Shown: piece after piece, positions 49,766 through 59,086 of the stretch | How positions within the stretch are numbered: the stretch's first letter is position 1 | How the letters are laid out: the number at the start of each line of letters is the position of its first letter | Assembly: GCA_902560805.1 (NCBI GenBank) | Contig: CACENW010000005.1 | Span: forward strand, 28,852 to 92,851 | DNA length: 64,000 nucleotides | Source: an uncultured Pelagibacteraceae bacterium | GTDB taxonomy: Bacteria > Pseudomonadota > Alphaproteobacteria > Pelagibacterales > Pelagibacteraceae | Direction: 5' to 3' | Position numbers and translations under genes: made by a program | Notes under the pieces: generated by a model | What the model was told of the DNA's origin: nothing | The model's input: the letters and a program-made list of their open reading frames with translations, nothing else | Database searches by the model: none

Positions 49766-51259
49766 TTATTTCATTGTTGGCATTACAAATTCTGCGTTTG
49801 TACGCACACCTGAAGGCCATCGTGATGTTACTGTTTTAAGTTTAGTGTAAAATTTTATTCCTTCCATCCCATGCATGCCGCTATCTCCAAATAATGATCT
49901 TTTCCAGCCACCAAAACTATGAAAGGCCATAGGAACTGGGATTGGAACATTAATACCAACCATTCCTACTTGAATTTTACTAGCAAATGTTCTGCCTGCA
50001 TCACCATCTCTAGTATAAATGCTTACTCCGTTTCCGTATTCATGATCATTGATTAGTTTTGCAGCTTCTTCAAAAGTTTTAACTCTAACTACAGATAGAA
50101 CAGGACCAAAAATTTCTTCTTTATAAATTCTCATGTCTTTATTAACGTGATCAAATAAACAACCACCAATATAAAATCCATTTTCATAACCTTGGAGCTT
50201 TAAGTTTCTTCCATCAACAACTAATTTTGCTCCCTCTTCAACTCCTAAATCAACATAACTTCTTACTTTTTCTAAATGCTCTTTTGTAACTAGAGGTCCC
50301 ATCTCTGAAGTTTTATCCATACCAGGTCCTACCTTTAAGGCTTCTGCTTTTTTAGAAAGTCTTGAAACCAGTTCATCACCAATATCTCCTACAGCAACAG
50401 CAACGGATTGAGCCATACATCTTTCACCTGCAGATCCATAAGCTGCACCCATCAAGCCATTTACTGCACCATCCAAATCACAATCTGGCATAACCACTAA
50501 ATGATTTTTTGCTCCTCCAAGTGCTTGTACTCTTTTTTCATTTTTAGCTGAATTTTCGTAAATATATTTTGCAATTGGAGTAGATCCAACAAAGCTTACA
50601 GCTTTAATATCTTTATTTTCTAAAATTGCATCAACAGCTTCTTTATCGCCATTAACTACATTTAATACTCCCTCGGGTAATCCAGCTTCACTCAGTAACT
50701 CAGCTAATCTAATTGGACATGAAGGATCTTTTTCTGAAGGTTTTAAAATAAATGTATTTCCGCAAGCAATTGCTATTGGAAACATCCACATAGGTACCAT
50801 TGCTGGAAAATTAAATGGAGTAATTCCAGCTACTACCCCTAAAGGTTGTCTCATTGACCAACTGTCAACATTTGTTCCAACGTTCTCTGAATATTCGCCT
50901 TTTAGCAAATGAGGAATTCCACAAGCAAACTCTACTACTTCAAGCCCTCTTGTTAAAGATCCTCTAGCATCCTCAAAAACTTTTCCGTGTTCTGATACTA
51001 TTAGCTTTGTTAACTCATCAGAGTTTTTTTCTATTAATTCTTTAAATTTAAATATTATTCTTGCTCTTTGTAGAGGAGGTTTTGCAGACCAAGTTTCAAA
51101 TGCTTTTTTGGCTGCCTCTACAGCTTGATCTAAATCAGATTTACTTGCAAGTCTTACATCGGATTCTTGTTCTCCTGTTGCAGGATTAAATACTTTTCCT
51201 TTTCTATTAGATGAACCTGGAATAATTTTTCCATTAACGAAGTGCTCTATTAAATTCAT
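49766..51259 (-). CDS. mmsA: Methylmalonate-semialdehyde dehydrogenase (CoA-acylating)
   Basis: CoA-dependent aldehyde dehydrogenase converting methylmalonate semialdehyde or malonate semialdehyde to propionyl-CoA or acetyl-CoA. The ALDH fold shows 'GVVAGITPFNFPAMVPMWMFPIAIACGNTF' near residue 140, 'FVGSTPIAKYIYENSAKNEKRVQALGGAKNH' near 225 and the catalytic Cys in 'GSAGERCMAQSVAVAV' near 285. The G-A-K-N-H segment and absence of the usual general-base Glu are typical of MmsA. Length (497) is standard. It lies between sdhB and mdh, ten bases before the latter. Confidence 0.94.
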   Translation of the reverse strand: MNLIEHFVNGKIIPGSSNRKGKVFNPATGEQESDVRLASKSDLDQAVEAAKKAFETWSAKPPLQRARIIFKFKELIEKNSDELTKLIVSEHGKVFEDARGSLTRGLEVVEFACGIPHLLKGEYSENVGTNVDSWSMRQPLGVVAGITPFNFPAMVPMWMFPIAIACGNTFILKPSEKDPSCPIRLAELLSEAGLPEGVLNVVNGDKEAVDAILENKDIKAVSFVGSTPIAKYIYENSAKNEKRVQALGGAKNHLVVMPDCDLDGAVNGLMGAAYGSAGERCMAQSVAVAVGDIGDELVSRLSKKAEALKVGPGMDKTSEMGPLVTKEHLEKVRSYVDLGVEEGAKLVVDGRNLKLQGYENGFYIGGCLFDHVNKDMRIYKEEIFGPVLSVVRVKTFEEAAKLINDHEYGNGVSIYTRDGDAGRTFASKIQVGMVGINVPIPVPMAFHSFGGWKRSLFGDSGMHGMEGIKFYTKLKTVTSRWPSGVRTNAEFVMPTMK

Positions 51260-51298
51260 GAATACGGTCTTTTAAATCAAAAAAACTTAATAGTCTAT

Positions 51299-52078
51299 TT
51301 AAACATTGGCCGTAGCTAACATTTTTTTAATTTCTGCAATTGCTTTTGCTGGATTTAGGCCTTTAGGACAAGCATTTGTACAATTTAAAATAGTATGACA
51401 TCTGTAAAGTTTTAATTCATCTGCAACTTTTTTTAATCTTGCTTTTCTCTCTTCATCTCTACTATCAACGATCCATCGATATGCTTGTAAAAGGACTGCT
51501 GGACCTAAATATTTATCTCCATTCCACCAATAACTTGGACAAGATGTTGAACAACATGCACACATAATACATTCATAAGCGCCATCAAGTTTTGCTCTAT
51601 CTTCTTGGGATTGATAAATTTCTGTTGTTTCTTTTTTGGAATTATTTTTTAGCCAAGGTTCAATAGATTGATACTGTTTATATAAACCATCTAAATCACC
51701 AATTAAATCTCTTTTAACTTTCAAGTGCGGTAGTGGATATATATCTATGTCCCCATCAATTTCTGAATGTGGAGTTGTGCACGCTAAACCATTTTTGCCA
51801 CCCATGTTCATAGCACAAGAACCACAAACTCCATGCGCACAAGATCTTCTGTATGCTAATGTTGGATCAATTTCGTTTTTAATTTTATTTAAAATATCCA
51901 AAACTTTTGAAGGACAGTTATCCATATCAACTTCATAAGTATCAATTCTTGGATTATCCTCAGTAGAGGGATCCCATCTATAAACATTTATTTTTCTAAG
52001 ATTTTTAGAACCTGTTTTATCTTTAAAATATTTACCTTTTTTGACTTCAGAATTTTTTGGCAAATTCAATTGTACCAT
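51299..52078 (-). CDS. sdhB: Succinate dehydrogenase iron-sulfur subunit
   Basis: Electron-transfer subunit with three iron-sulfur clusters. The 2Fe-2S ligands are in '[24 protein letters not shown]' near residue 78. The 4Fe-4S and 3Fe-4S ligands are in '[17 protein letters not shown]' near 170 and '[18 protein letters not shown]' near 230. Length (259) is typical. Its ATG overlaps the sdhA stop by one base. Confidence 0.97.
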   Translation of the reverse strand: MVQLNLPKNSEVKKGKYFKDKTGSKNLRKINVYRWDPSTEDNPRIDTYEVDMDNCPSKVLDILNKIKNEIDPTLAYRRSCAHGVCGSCAMNMGGKNGLACTTPHSEIDGDIDIYPLPHLKVKRDLIGDLDGLYKQYQSIEPWLKNNSKKETTEIYQSQEDRAKLDGAYECIMCACCSTSCPSYWWNGDKYLGPAVLLQAYRWIVDSRDEERKARLKKVADELKLYRCHTILNCTNACPKGLNPAKAIAEIKKMLATANV

Positions 52079-53853
52079 TAGTATACCCGCTCTTGTGGTG
52101 GGAAATATTGAACCTCATTGGTCAATGTTGACTTGTGAACTGGTCTGTAACTAATTTTTGTATTTTTTCCATCACACCAAGCTAGGGTATGTTGCATAAA
52201 CTTTTCATCATCTCTTTTTGGATAATCGTCTCTTGCATGTGCTCCTCTGCTTTCTTTTCTATGATATGCAGATTCTACTGTCGTTACTGCTTGTCTAATT
52301 AAATTATCAAATTCTAAAGTTTCAACTAAATCGGTATTAAACACTAAAGATCTATCTTTAACAGAGATAGAGTCCATTCCATCATAAGTTTTTCTAATAT
52401 CGTCAACACCTTCTTTTAAATTTTTTTCTGTTCTAAATACTGCGCATTTAGATTGCATTGTTTTTTGCATTGAAAGTCTAAGCTCTGCAGTACTATTACT
52501 TCCATCTGCATTTCTTAACTTATCAAATCTATCTAAACATTTTTGTGTCTCAGACTCAGGTATTTCTTCATGAGGAGTTCCAGGTTTAACTACTTCTGCC
52601 GCTCTTTTTGCTGCTGCTCTTCCAAATACTACTAAATCAATTAGTGAATTAGAACCAAGTCTATTTGCACCATGAACAGAAACACATGCTGCTTCTCCTA
52701 TAGCCATCAGACCAGGAACAGTTTTTTCTGAACCATTAACAGTTAAAACTTCAGCTTTATAATTTGTTGGAATTCCTCCCATATTATAATGAACTGTTGG
52801 TACAACTGGTATAGGCTCTTTAGTTACATCTACATTTGCAAATAATCTTGCAGCATCAGTAATTCCTGGAAGTCTACTTTCAATAATATCTTTATCTAAA
52901 TGACTTAAGTTTAAATTAACATGATCTTGATCTTTTCCTACACCTCTTCCTTCATTTATTTCAATAGACATTGATCTGCTAACAACATCTCTTGATGCTA
53001 GATCCTTTGCATTTGGAGCATATCTTTCCATAAATCTTTCACCCTTAGAGTTTGTTAAATAACCACCCTCTCCTCGAGCACCTTCTGTTATTAATGTGCC
53101 ATGACCATATATTCCTGTTGGATGAAATTGAACAAACTCCATATCCTGAAGGGGTAATCCAGCTCTTAAAACCATTGCATTTCCATCTCCTGTACAAGTA
53201 TGTGCAGAAGTAGCTGAATAATAAACCTTCCCATATCCACCAGTTGCTATAATTACAGTATGTGCTCTGAATCTATGGATTGTGCCATCATTTAAATTCC
53301 AAGCAATTAATCCCTTACACGCTCCATCTTTCATTAAAAGATCTAATGCAAAATATTCAATAAAAAATTCAGTGTTATGTTTTAAGGCCTGCCCATAAAG
53401 TGTATGAAGAATTGCATGACCAGTTCTATCTGCAGCAGCACATGTTCTTTGTACAATTCCGTTTCCATAATTTTTTGTCATTCCACCAAAAGGTCTTTGA
53501 TAGATTTTTCCTTCTTCAGTTCTACTAAATGGAACTCCATATTTTTCTAATTCTAAAACTGCTTTTGGAGCTTCTTTACATAAATATTCAATACTATCTT
53601 GATCTCCTAGCCAATCTGCACCTTTGACCGTATCATACATGTGCCATCTCCAGTCATCTTCTCCCATGTTTCCAAGCGCAGCTGAGATGCCTCCTTGTGC
53701 AGCAGATGTGTGACTTCTAGTTGGAAATACTTTTGAAATACAGGCTGTTTTCAATCCAGCTTCACTCAATCCAACAGCAGCTCTCAAGCCAGATCCCCCA
53801 GCTCCTAAGACAACTACATCATATTCATGATCTATAATATTATAAGCGCTCAT
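52078..53853 (-). CDS. sdhA: Succinate dehydrogenase flavoprotein subunit
   Basis: FAD subunit oxidising succinate to fumarate. It has the FAD motif '[22 protein letters not shown]', the covalent-FAD histidine in '[19 protein letters not shown]' near residue 46, '[25 protein letters not shown]' near 250, '[10 protein letters not shown]' and '[21 protein letters not shown]' near 405. Length (591) is standard. It overlaps both neighbours by one base. Confidence 0.98.
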   Translation of the reverse strand: MSAYNIIDHEYDVVVLGAGGSGLRAAVGLSEAGLKTACISKVFPTRSHTSAAQGGISAALGNMGEDDWRWHMYDTVKGADWLGDQDSIEYLCKEAPKAVLELEKYGVPFSRTEEGKIYQRPFGGMTKNYGNGIVQRTCAAADRTGHAILHTLYGQALKHNTEFFIEYFALDLLMKDGACKGLIAWNLNDGTIHRFRAHTVIIATGGYGKVYYSATSAHTCTGDGNAMVLRAGLPLQDMEFVQFHPTGIYGHGTLITEGARGEGGYLTNSKGERFMERYAPNAKDLASRDVVSRSMSIEINEGRGVGKDQDHVNLNLSHLDKDIIESRLPGITDAARLFANVDVTKEPIPVVPTVHYNMGGIPTNYKAEVLTVNGSEKTVPGLMAIGEAACVSVHGANRLGSNSLIDLVVFGRAAAKRAAEVVKPGTPHEEIPESETQKCLDRFDKLRNADGSNSTAELRLSMQKTMQSKCAVFRTEKNLKEGVDDIRKTYDGMDSISVKDRSLVFNTDLVETLEFDNLIRQAVTTVESAYHRKESRGAHARDDYPKRDDEKFMQHTLAWCDGKNTKISYRPVHKSTLTNEVQYFPPQERVY

Positions 53854-54179
53854 TATTTTAGATTAAGTAAAATTATTATTGTTAATAATGGTATAATTAT
53901 AGCAGAAATATAGAGAAGTCTGTTTGCGACATATTTGGTTTTTTCGTTGGAAATATAGTCCTCAAAAACCTCGCTAATACTTAAAGCAGAAAAAAAATAA
54001 GCAAAAATTAAAAATATACTAAATATAAACTTATTTGTTTTATTTGAAAAAAAACTAACTACTTCAGAATAACCTCCATCATAAATTGATATGAAATTAA
54101 TTATAAACCAAAACATTAAAGGGACTAAAATTATTGATGATAATTTTAAAAATACCCATTTTTTTGTAGCTAAATTCAT
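53853..54179 (-). CDS. sdhD: Succinate dehydrogenase membrane anchor subunit
   Basis: Small hydrophobic protein with three membrane helices, identified as SdhD mainly from its place between sdhC and sdhA. '[21 protein letters not shown]' and the segment '[28 protein letters not shown]' correspond to the SdhD pattern; the usual haem/quinone-site H-x-x-x-G-x-x-x-I-x-x-D-Y motif is reduced to 'SEVFEDYI' with no histidine visible. The frame extends to a TTG at 54200, but the ATG at 54179, one base after the sdhC stop, is preferred. Length is then 108. Confidence 0.82.
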   Translation of the reverse strand: MNLATKKWVFLKLSSIILVPLMFWFIINFISIYDGGYSEVVSFFSNKTNKFIFSIFLIFAYFFSALSISEVFEDYISNEKTKYVANRLLYISAIIIPLLTIIILLNLK

Positions 54180-54180
54180 A

Positions 54181-54564
54181 TTAAAAAAAATTTTTTCCAA
54201 TTAAGTAAAATAAAATTGTTAAAATTAATGAACCGAAGATCACCATCAAACCTGTGATACGAGTAGTCTTTAGTTCGTAACCATGACCCATATCCATAAT
54301 TAAATGTCTAATTTCACTAAGTATTTGAAAACTAAAAGACCAAGCTAACCCTATTGCAACAAATTTTCCAAGAAACGAATTCAAAAAAAGATTTATTAAA
54401 TCATATTTAGGTTCTCCTAAAACTAACCAAGAGGCCCAGACGCAAACAAAAGTTATTGCTATGATATTAATTATTCCAGTAATTCTATGTGAAATAGATA
54501 CAAGCGATGATATGTGCCATCTATAAATTTGTATATGAGGAGAAAGAGGTCTTTTACTTTCCAT
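54181..54564 (-). CDS. sdhC: Succinate dehydrogenase cytochrome b556 subunit
   Basis: Membrane anchor that binds haem b and quinone with SdhD. It shows the family signature 'RPLSPHIQIYRWHISSLVSISHRITGIIN' at the N-terminus and the haem-ligand segment 'LSEIRHLIMDMGHGYE' near residue 85. Three helices fill 127 residues. Its start overlaps the end of asd by 11 bases, so the sdh genes are translationally linked to asd. Confidence 0.95.
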   Translation of the reverse strand: MESKRPLSPHIQIYRWHISSLVSISHRITGIINIIAITFVCVWASWLVLGEPKYDLINLFLNSFLGKFVAIGLAWSFSFQILSEIRHLIMDMGHGYELKTTRITGLMVIFGSLILTILFYLIGKNFF

Positions 54565-55561
54565 AAAAATTATTTTTAATTAATGTCTCTGCAATTTCAA
54601 CTGCATTTAAGGCTGCACCTCTAAGTAAGTTATCTGATACAATCCACATATTTAAACAATTCTTTTTAGTCTTATCCTCTCTAATTCTAGAAATAAATGT
54701 CTCATCTTTTCCTGTCGCTTCTAGTGGAGTTGAATATCCTCCATCTTTTCTCTCATCAATAACTTTGCAGCCTTCCATTATTTCAAGACATTCTTTAATT
54801 TGATCAATTGTAAATTCTTTTTCTAATTCTAAATTTACAGCTTCAGAATGAGAAACTAAAACAGGTACTCTTACACAAGTTGCTGATAATTCAATATTTT
54901 GATCTAGAATTTTTTTAGTCTCATTAGTCATTTTTAATTCCTCTTTCGTATATCCATCATCAGCAAAAACATCGATATGTGGAATTAAATTGAATGAAAT
55001 TTGTTTTGTAAAATTTTTTGACTCAATTTTTTTGTTTTCTAATGCTAGTTTTGTCTGTTCAACTAATTCGTCCATTGGTGCTTTACCTCCACCAGATACA
55101 GATTGATAAGTAGCTACAACAACTCTTTTTATTTTAAATAAATCATGAATTGGTTTTAATGGTAAAACTAATTGTGCAGTTGAGCAGTTAGGGTTAGCAA
55201 TAATATTTTTTTTTATATTTTTTATGTCATCAGCATTTACTTGAGGTACAATTAAAGGAACATCAGGGTCCATTCTATAAAAACTAGAATTGTCTATTAC
55301 AACACTGTGATTTGCTGCTTTAGAGGCATAGGCTTCTGAAATTTTTCCACCTGCTGCAAAAAAAGTAATTTTTGCTTTTGAAAAATCAAAAGTCTCTAAA
55401 TTTTCAACTTCTATGTCTTTACCTTTAAAATTAATTTTTGAACCAGCACTTCTTGCAGATGCAACTAAATAAACTTCCGAAATAGGCAAATTTTTCCTCT
55501 CAAGCACTTCTAGTACTTTTCTTCCAACATTGCCTGTGGCTCCGACTATAGCTATATTCAT
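54554..55561 (-). CDS. asd: Aspartate-semialdehyde dehydrogenase
   Basis: Reduces aspartyl phosphate to aspartate semialdehyde for lysine, threonine, methionine and diaminopimelate. It has 'IAIVGATGNVGRKVLEVLERK' at the N-terminus, 'FFAAGGKISEAYASKAA' near residue 70, the active-site Cys in 'IIANPNCSTAQLVLPL' near 128 and 'ISFNLIPHID' near 190. Length (335) is normal. It follows dmdA after 15 bases and overlaps sdhC. Confidence 0.96.
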   Translation of the reverse strand: MNIAIVGATGNVGRKVLEVLERKNLPISEVYLVASARSAGSKINFKGKDIEVENLETFDFSKAKITFFAAGGKISEAYASKAANHSVVIDNSSFYRMDPDVPLIVPQVNADDIKNIKKNIIANPNCSTAQLVLPLKPIHDLFKIKRVVVATYQSVSGGGKAPMDELVEQTKLALENKKIESKNFTKQISFNLIPHIDVFADDGYTKEELKMTNETKKILDQNIELSATCVRVPVLVSHSEAVNLELEKEFTIDQIKECLEIMEGCKVIDERKDGGYSTPLEATGKDETFISRIREDKTKKNCLNMWIVSDNLLRGAALNAVEIAETLIKNNFYGK

Positions 55562-55576
55562 GATGAGGTTGTTATA

Positions 55577-56686
55577 CTAAATGAAAGGTAAATCGCAAAC
55601 TTTTCCAACGCAATTATGTCCATTTACAACAACTTTTATATTTTGCTCAGGATTCCAGTATTCTTTTTGCATCATAGCTATACCAATTACTTTTTTGAAG
55701 TGGGGTGAATAGCAGGCAGATCTTAATTCTCCAATTACATTATTGTTATCATCTGTCAAATCTAGAGAGCCAGTTACACTAATTTCATTTATATCAATTT
55801 TGATACCCATTAACTTTTTGGTAATTCCGTCTTCTTTTATTTTTATTAATTTCTCCTTACCCAAAAATTTTACATCACTATCTAAATTAACATACTTATC
55901 GAAACCACACTCAAACGGGTTATCATTATTATCCATATCGTTTCCAAATGATAAAAGAGCACTTTCAATTCTCTCTATTAAATTAGGGCAACCAGGTTTA
56001 ACATTAAATTCTTTACCAACTTCAAATAAATAATCATATAACTTTTGACCAGACTCAGTATTTTGAACATAAATTTCATAACCACCTTGTTTAGACCAAC
56101 CTGATTGTGCAATTAAATGATCAACTCCTTCAAAATTAAAATAATCAAATCCAAAAAATTTTAATTTAGTAATTTTTTCACCAAATACTTTTTCCATTAA
56201 CTTAAATGATTTTGGGCCTTGAACAGCCATAATGTCTACATTTGGTTCAAAGATTTTAACATCAAATTTATTTCCAATTGCTAATCCTTTTGCAAATAAA
56301 ATTACATCAGAGTCTGCAATAGATATCCACCACTTCTCCTGATTTAATCTCAACACCACAGGGTCATTAATTAATCCGGCCTGGTCATCTATAATTGGAC
56401 AATAATAACATCTGCCATCTTTAGATTTAGATAAATCTCTACAAGTCATTAATTGAACTAATTTAGCTGAATCTTTTCCTGAAATTTCAACTTGCCTTTC
56501 TGCGGCAACATCCCAAATTTGAACATGCTCTTTTAAGTGATGATAAGAATCTTCTACAGATCCAAACGCTGCCGGTAGCAACATATGATTATAGATTGTA
56601 TAAGCCGTAACACCTTGTTTTTCTATTCTTGAAGTATAAGGTGTACCTCGAAGTCTTCTAGATTTTGCTATTGAATAATTTTTCAT
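55577..56686 (-). CDS. dmdA: Dimethylsulfoniopropionate demethylase
   Basis: Tetrahydrofolate-dependent enzyme transferring a methyl group from DMSP to give methylmercaptopropionate and 5-methyl-THF. It belongs to the GcvT aminomethyltransferase fold: '[39 protein letters not shown]' near residue 47, '[21 protein letters not shown]' near 108, '[13 protein letters not shown]' near 195 and '[21 protein letters not shown]' near 260. Identification as DmdA rather than glycine-cleavage T protein rests on the adjacent dmdB and dmdC genes and on the 369-residue SAR11-type sequence. It overlaps the hydrolase gene by 4 bases. Confidence 0.92.
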   Translation of the reverse strand: MKNYSIAKSRRLRGTPYTSRIEKQGVTAYTIYNHMLLPAAFGSVEDSYHHLKEHVQIWDVAAERQVEISGKDSAKLVQLMTCRDLSKSKDGRCYYCPIIDDQAGLINDPVVLRLNQEKWWISIADSDVILFAKGLAIGNKFDVKIFEPNVDIMAVQGPKSFKLMEKVFGEKITKLKFFGFDYFNFEGVDHLIAQSGWSKQGGYEIYVQNTESGQKLYDYLFEVGKEFNVKPGCPNLIERIESALLSFGNDMDNNDNPFECGFDKYVNLDSDVKFLGKEKLIKIKEDGITKKLMGIKIDINEISVTGSLDLTDDNNNVIGELRSACYSPHFKKVIGIAMMQKEYWNPEQNIKVVVNGHNCVGKVCDLPFI

Positions 56687-57459
56687 TTATTTAAAAATTC
56701 TAAAACCTTGTCCCGCATTTCAAATGCTTTTTCAATCATAATCATATGTCCACATCCTTCAATTACATGAACTGTTGGATTTTTGATCAATTGAGAAAAT
56801 TTTTTTCCAGAATCTAAGTTGACCATTTTGTCTAAAGAACCAAAAACAAACATTGACGGAACTTCGATAGATCCAGCTGCAGTTGATCCATTTTTATAAT
56901 TATTACAAGCTATAAGATCCACAGCAAGTATTTCACTTATATCTTTTGGGGATTGAATAATTCTTTCAACTGGATTTCCACCTATAAATTTTTTTGAACC
57001 CTCATATCCCCACTTCATCATTAATTTTACCGCATCAGAATCTCCGTTTTCTGCAAGCTCAATCAAATCAGGATGAACAGGCATTTTATTAGATCCACCT
57101 ATAAAAACTAATTTTTTTAATCTTTCTTTGTATCTGTGGGAATACTCAAGTATTTCCAGACACCCCTGTGAGTGACCAACTAAAATTAAACTTTTAAGAC
57201 CTAAAGTATCAAATACAAGTTCCAACCACTCTGCTATTTCTTCAATAGTTTTTAAACATTGGCCTTCAGAATTTCCATGCCCTGGTAAATCAATAGATAA
57301 TACATTGAAATTATTGTTAGAAAAAAATTGCTCACTCAATGACCAGACAATATGTGATAAGCCACTTCCATGAAGAAAAACAATGGTATCTTTGTTTTTA
57401 TCTACACCTCTACCGTTGTCTGAAGCAAAAATACTTTTATTTTCGATCTCAAATATCAA
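56683..57459 (-). CDS. Alpha/beta hydrolase of unknown function within the dmd cluster
   Basis: Cytoplasmic alpha/beta-fold hydrolase, 258 residues, with a full set of catalytic features: oxyanion region '[12 protein letters not shown]' near residue 28, nucleophile elbow G-H-S-Q-G near 96, acid in 'FGSLDKMV' near 207 and His in '[10 protein letters not shown]' near 235. Substrate is not known. It lies between dmdB (8 bases upstream) and dmdA (ATGA overlap), so it is co-translated with DMSP demethylase. The start is TTG; an in-frame TAA immediately precedes it, and the AGGAA ribosome site overlaps the dmdB stop. A thioesterase or esterase acting in DMSP breakdown is a hypothesis. Confidence 0.85.
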   Translation of the reverse strand: MIFEIENKSIFASDNGRGVDKNKDTIVFLHGSGLSHIVWSLSEQFFSNNNFNVLSIDLPGHGNSEGQCLKTIEEIAEWLELVFDTLGLKSLILVGHSQGCLEILEYSHRYKERLKKLVFIGGSNKMPVHPDLIELAENGDSDAVKLMMKWGYEGSKKFIGGNPVERIIQSPKDISEILAVDLIACNNYKNGSTAAGSIEVPSMFVFGSLDKMVNLDSGKKFSQLIKNPTVHVIEGCGHMIMIEKAFEMRDKVLEFLNK

Positions 57460-57467
57460 TTAAATTC

Positions 57468-59084
57468 CTAAACTTTTTTTCTCAGTTCAAACTTCTGTAT
57501 TTTTCCAGTTGATGTCTTAGGTAGTTCACAAAAAACAACCTTTTTAGGAACTTTAAATCCAGCTAAAGTTTCCTTACAGAAATCAATTAATTCTTTTTCA
57601 GTAACAGGCTTATCTTGAACCATCTCTATAAAAGCACAAGGAACCTCCCCCCATTTTTCATCTGGTTTAGCAACTACGGCTGCTATTGAAACTGAAGGAT
57701 GTTTAGATAATGTATTCTCAATCTCTATTGATGAAATATTTTCTCCACCTGAAATAATAATATCCTTAGATCTATCTTGAATTTTTACATACCCATCAGG
57801 AAACATAACTGCCAAGTCACCACTATGAAACCATCCATTTTTCATTGCTTTTTCAGTAGCTTCTTTGTCTTTATAGTAACCTTTCATTACCACATTTCCT
57901 CTAATCATGATCTCACCGATAGTTTTTCCATCTTTAGGAACTTCTTTCATCGTCTCTGGATCTAAAACGGTTACTCCTTCTGTATTAGGATACCTTACTC
58001 CTTGTCTAGCTTTAATCTCATTTTGTCTATCCTCTTCTAAGTCGTTCCATCCATCATTCCATGCACATTGAGTAACATGACCATATGTTTCGGTAAGACC
58101 ATAAACATGCATAACCTCAAACCCAAGAGATTTCATTTTTTTAAAAATAATACTTGGAGGAGGTGCTCCAGCAGTTAAGACGTAAACTTTATGTTTTAAT
58201 TTTTTTTTATCACTTTCAGGAGCTCCTGTTATCATGTTCAAAACTATCGGCGCTCCTCCAAAATGAGTAATGTCATATTTATCAATAAGTTCAAAAATTT
58301 TCTTAACATCAATATTTCTTAAGCAAATTGTTCTTCCATTTAACATTGGAACTGTCCATGGATAGCACCAGCCATTACAATGAAACATAGGCACAACTGT
58401 TAAAAAGTTTAAACGATTAGGCATGTTCCAAGCAACAGTACTTCCTGTAGACATTAAATACGCGCCTCTATGATGATAGACTACACCCTTAGGATTGCCA
58501 GTTGTACCTGAAGTATAACTTAAAGATATTGCTTGCCATTCATCATCAGGCATTTTCCAATCAAAGTTCTCATCTCCAGTATTTAAAAAACTTTCGTATT
58601 CTAAATCTCCAATTTTTTCTAATTTTGATTGATCAGCATATTTGTCATTAATATCTATAACTGTGATTTCTTTATTTAAATTTTTTAAAGCTTTTTTTAC
58701 TTCAACATGTAATTGTCTATCTACTACCAATACCTTTGCATCACTATGATTTAAAATATAATTAATTGTGTTAGCATCTAATCTTATATTTATTGTGTTT
58801 AAAACAGCTCCTGTCATTGGAACTGAATAGTGCGCTTCAAATATTTCGGGAGTATTAAAAGCTAAAAAAGATACTGTATCTCCTTTTTTAATACCAATTT
58901 TCGAAAGTGCGCTAGCAAACTTTACCGCTCTTTTATATACTTCATTCCAAGTATAGCTTCTATCCTCATAAACTATAGCTTCATAATCAGGATAAACATC
59001 TTTGGCTCTTTGCAAAAATGTTAATGGTGTTAGTGGAACGTGATTTGCATTATTTTTATCTAGATTTATATCGTAATGATTCAT
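57468..59084 (-). CDS. dmdB: Methylmercaptopropionate-CoA ligase (DmdB-type acyl-CoA synthetase)
   Basis: AMP-forming ligase that activates methylmercaptopropionate with CoA. Motifs are the P-loop-like 'LSYTSGTTGNPKGVVYHHRGA' near residue 180, 'HVYGLTETYGHVTQCAWNDGWNDL' near 325, 'WFHSGDLAVMFPDGYVKIQDRSKDIIISGGENIS' near 420 and the catalytic lysine in 'PKTSTGKIQKFELR' at the C-terminus. Length (538) matches DmdB. The specific name relies on position next to dmdA and dmdC; other medium-chain acids could also be substrates. Confidence 0.88.
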   Translation of the reverse strand: MNHYDINLDKNNANHVPLTPLTFLQRAKDVYPDYEAIVYEDRSYTWNEVYKRAVKFASALSKIGIKKGDTVSFLAFNTPEIFEAHYSVPMTGAVLNTINIRLDANTINYILNHSDAKVLVVDRQLHVEVKKALKNLNKEITVIDINDKYADQSKLEKIGDLEYESFLNTGDENFDWKMPDDEWQAISLSYTSGTTGNPKGVVYHHRGAYLMSTGSTVAWNMPNRLNFLTVVPMFHCNGWCYPWTVPMLNGRTICLRNIDVKKIFELIDKYDITHFGGAPIVLNMITGAPESDKKKLKHKVYVLTAGAPPPSIIFKKMKSLGFEVMHVYGLTETYGHVTQCAWNDGWNDLEEDRQNEIKARQGVRYPNTEGVTVLDPETMKEVPKDGKTIGEIMIRGNVVMKGYYKDKEATEKAMKNGWFHSGDLAVMFPDGYVKIQDRSKDIIISGGENISSIEIENTLSKHPSVSIAAVVAKPDEKWGEVPCAFIEMVQDKPVTEKELIDFCKETLAGFKVPKKVVFCELPKTSTGKIQKFELRKKV

Positions 59085-59086
59085 TA

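Noticed and set aside
51260..51298. Short inverted repeat and T-run between sdhB and mmsA as a terminator
   Set aside because: Only a 4-bp A/T stem with a 3-base loop, and gene order suggests continued transcription.
55577..56686. Glycine cleavage T protein (gcvT) as the identity of dmdA
   Set aside because: The fold is shared, but no gcvH/gcvP is adjacent, while dmdB- and dmdC-type genes are; DmdA fits better.
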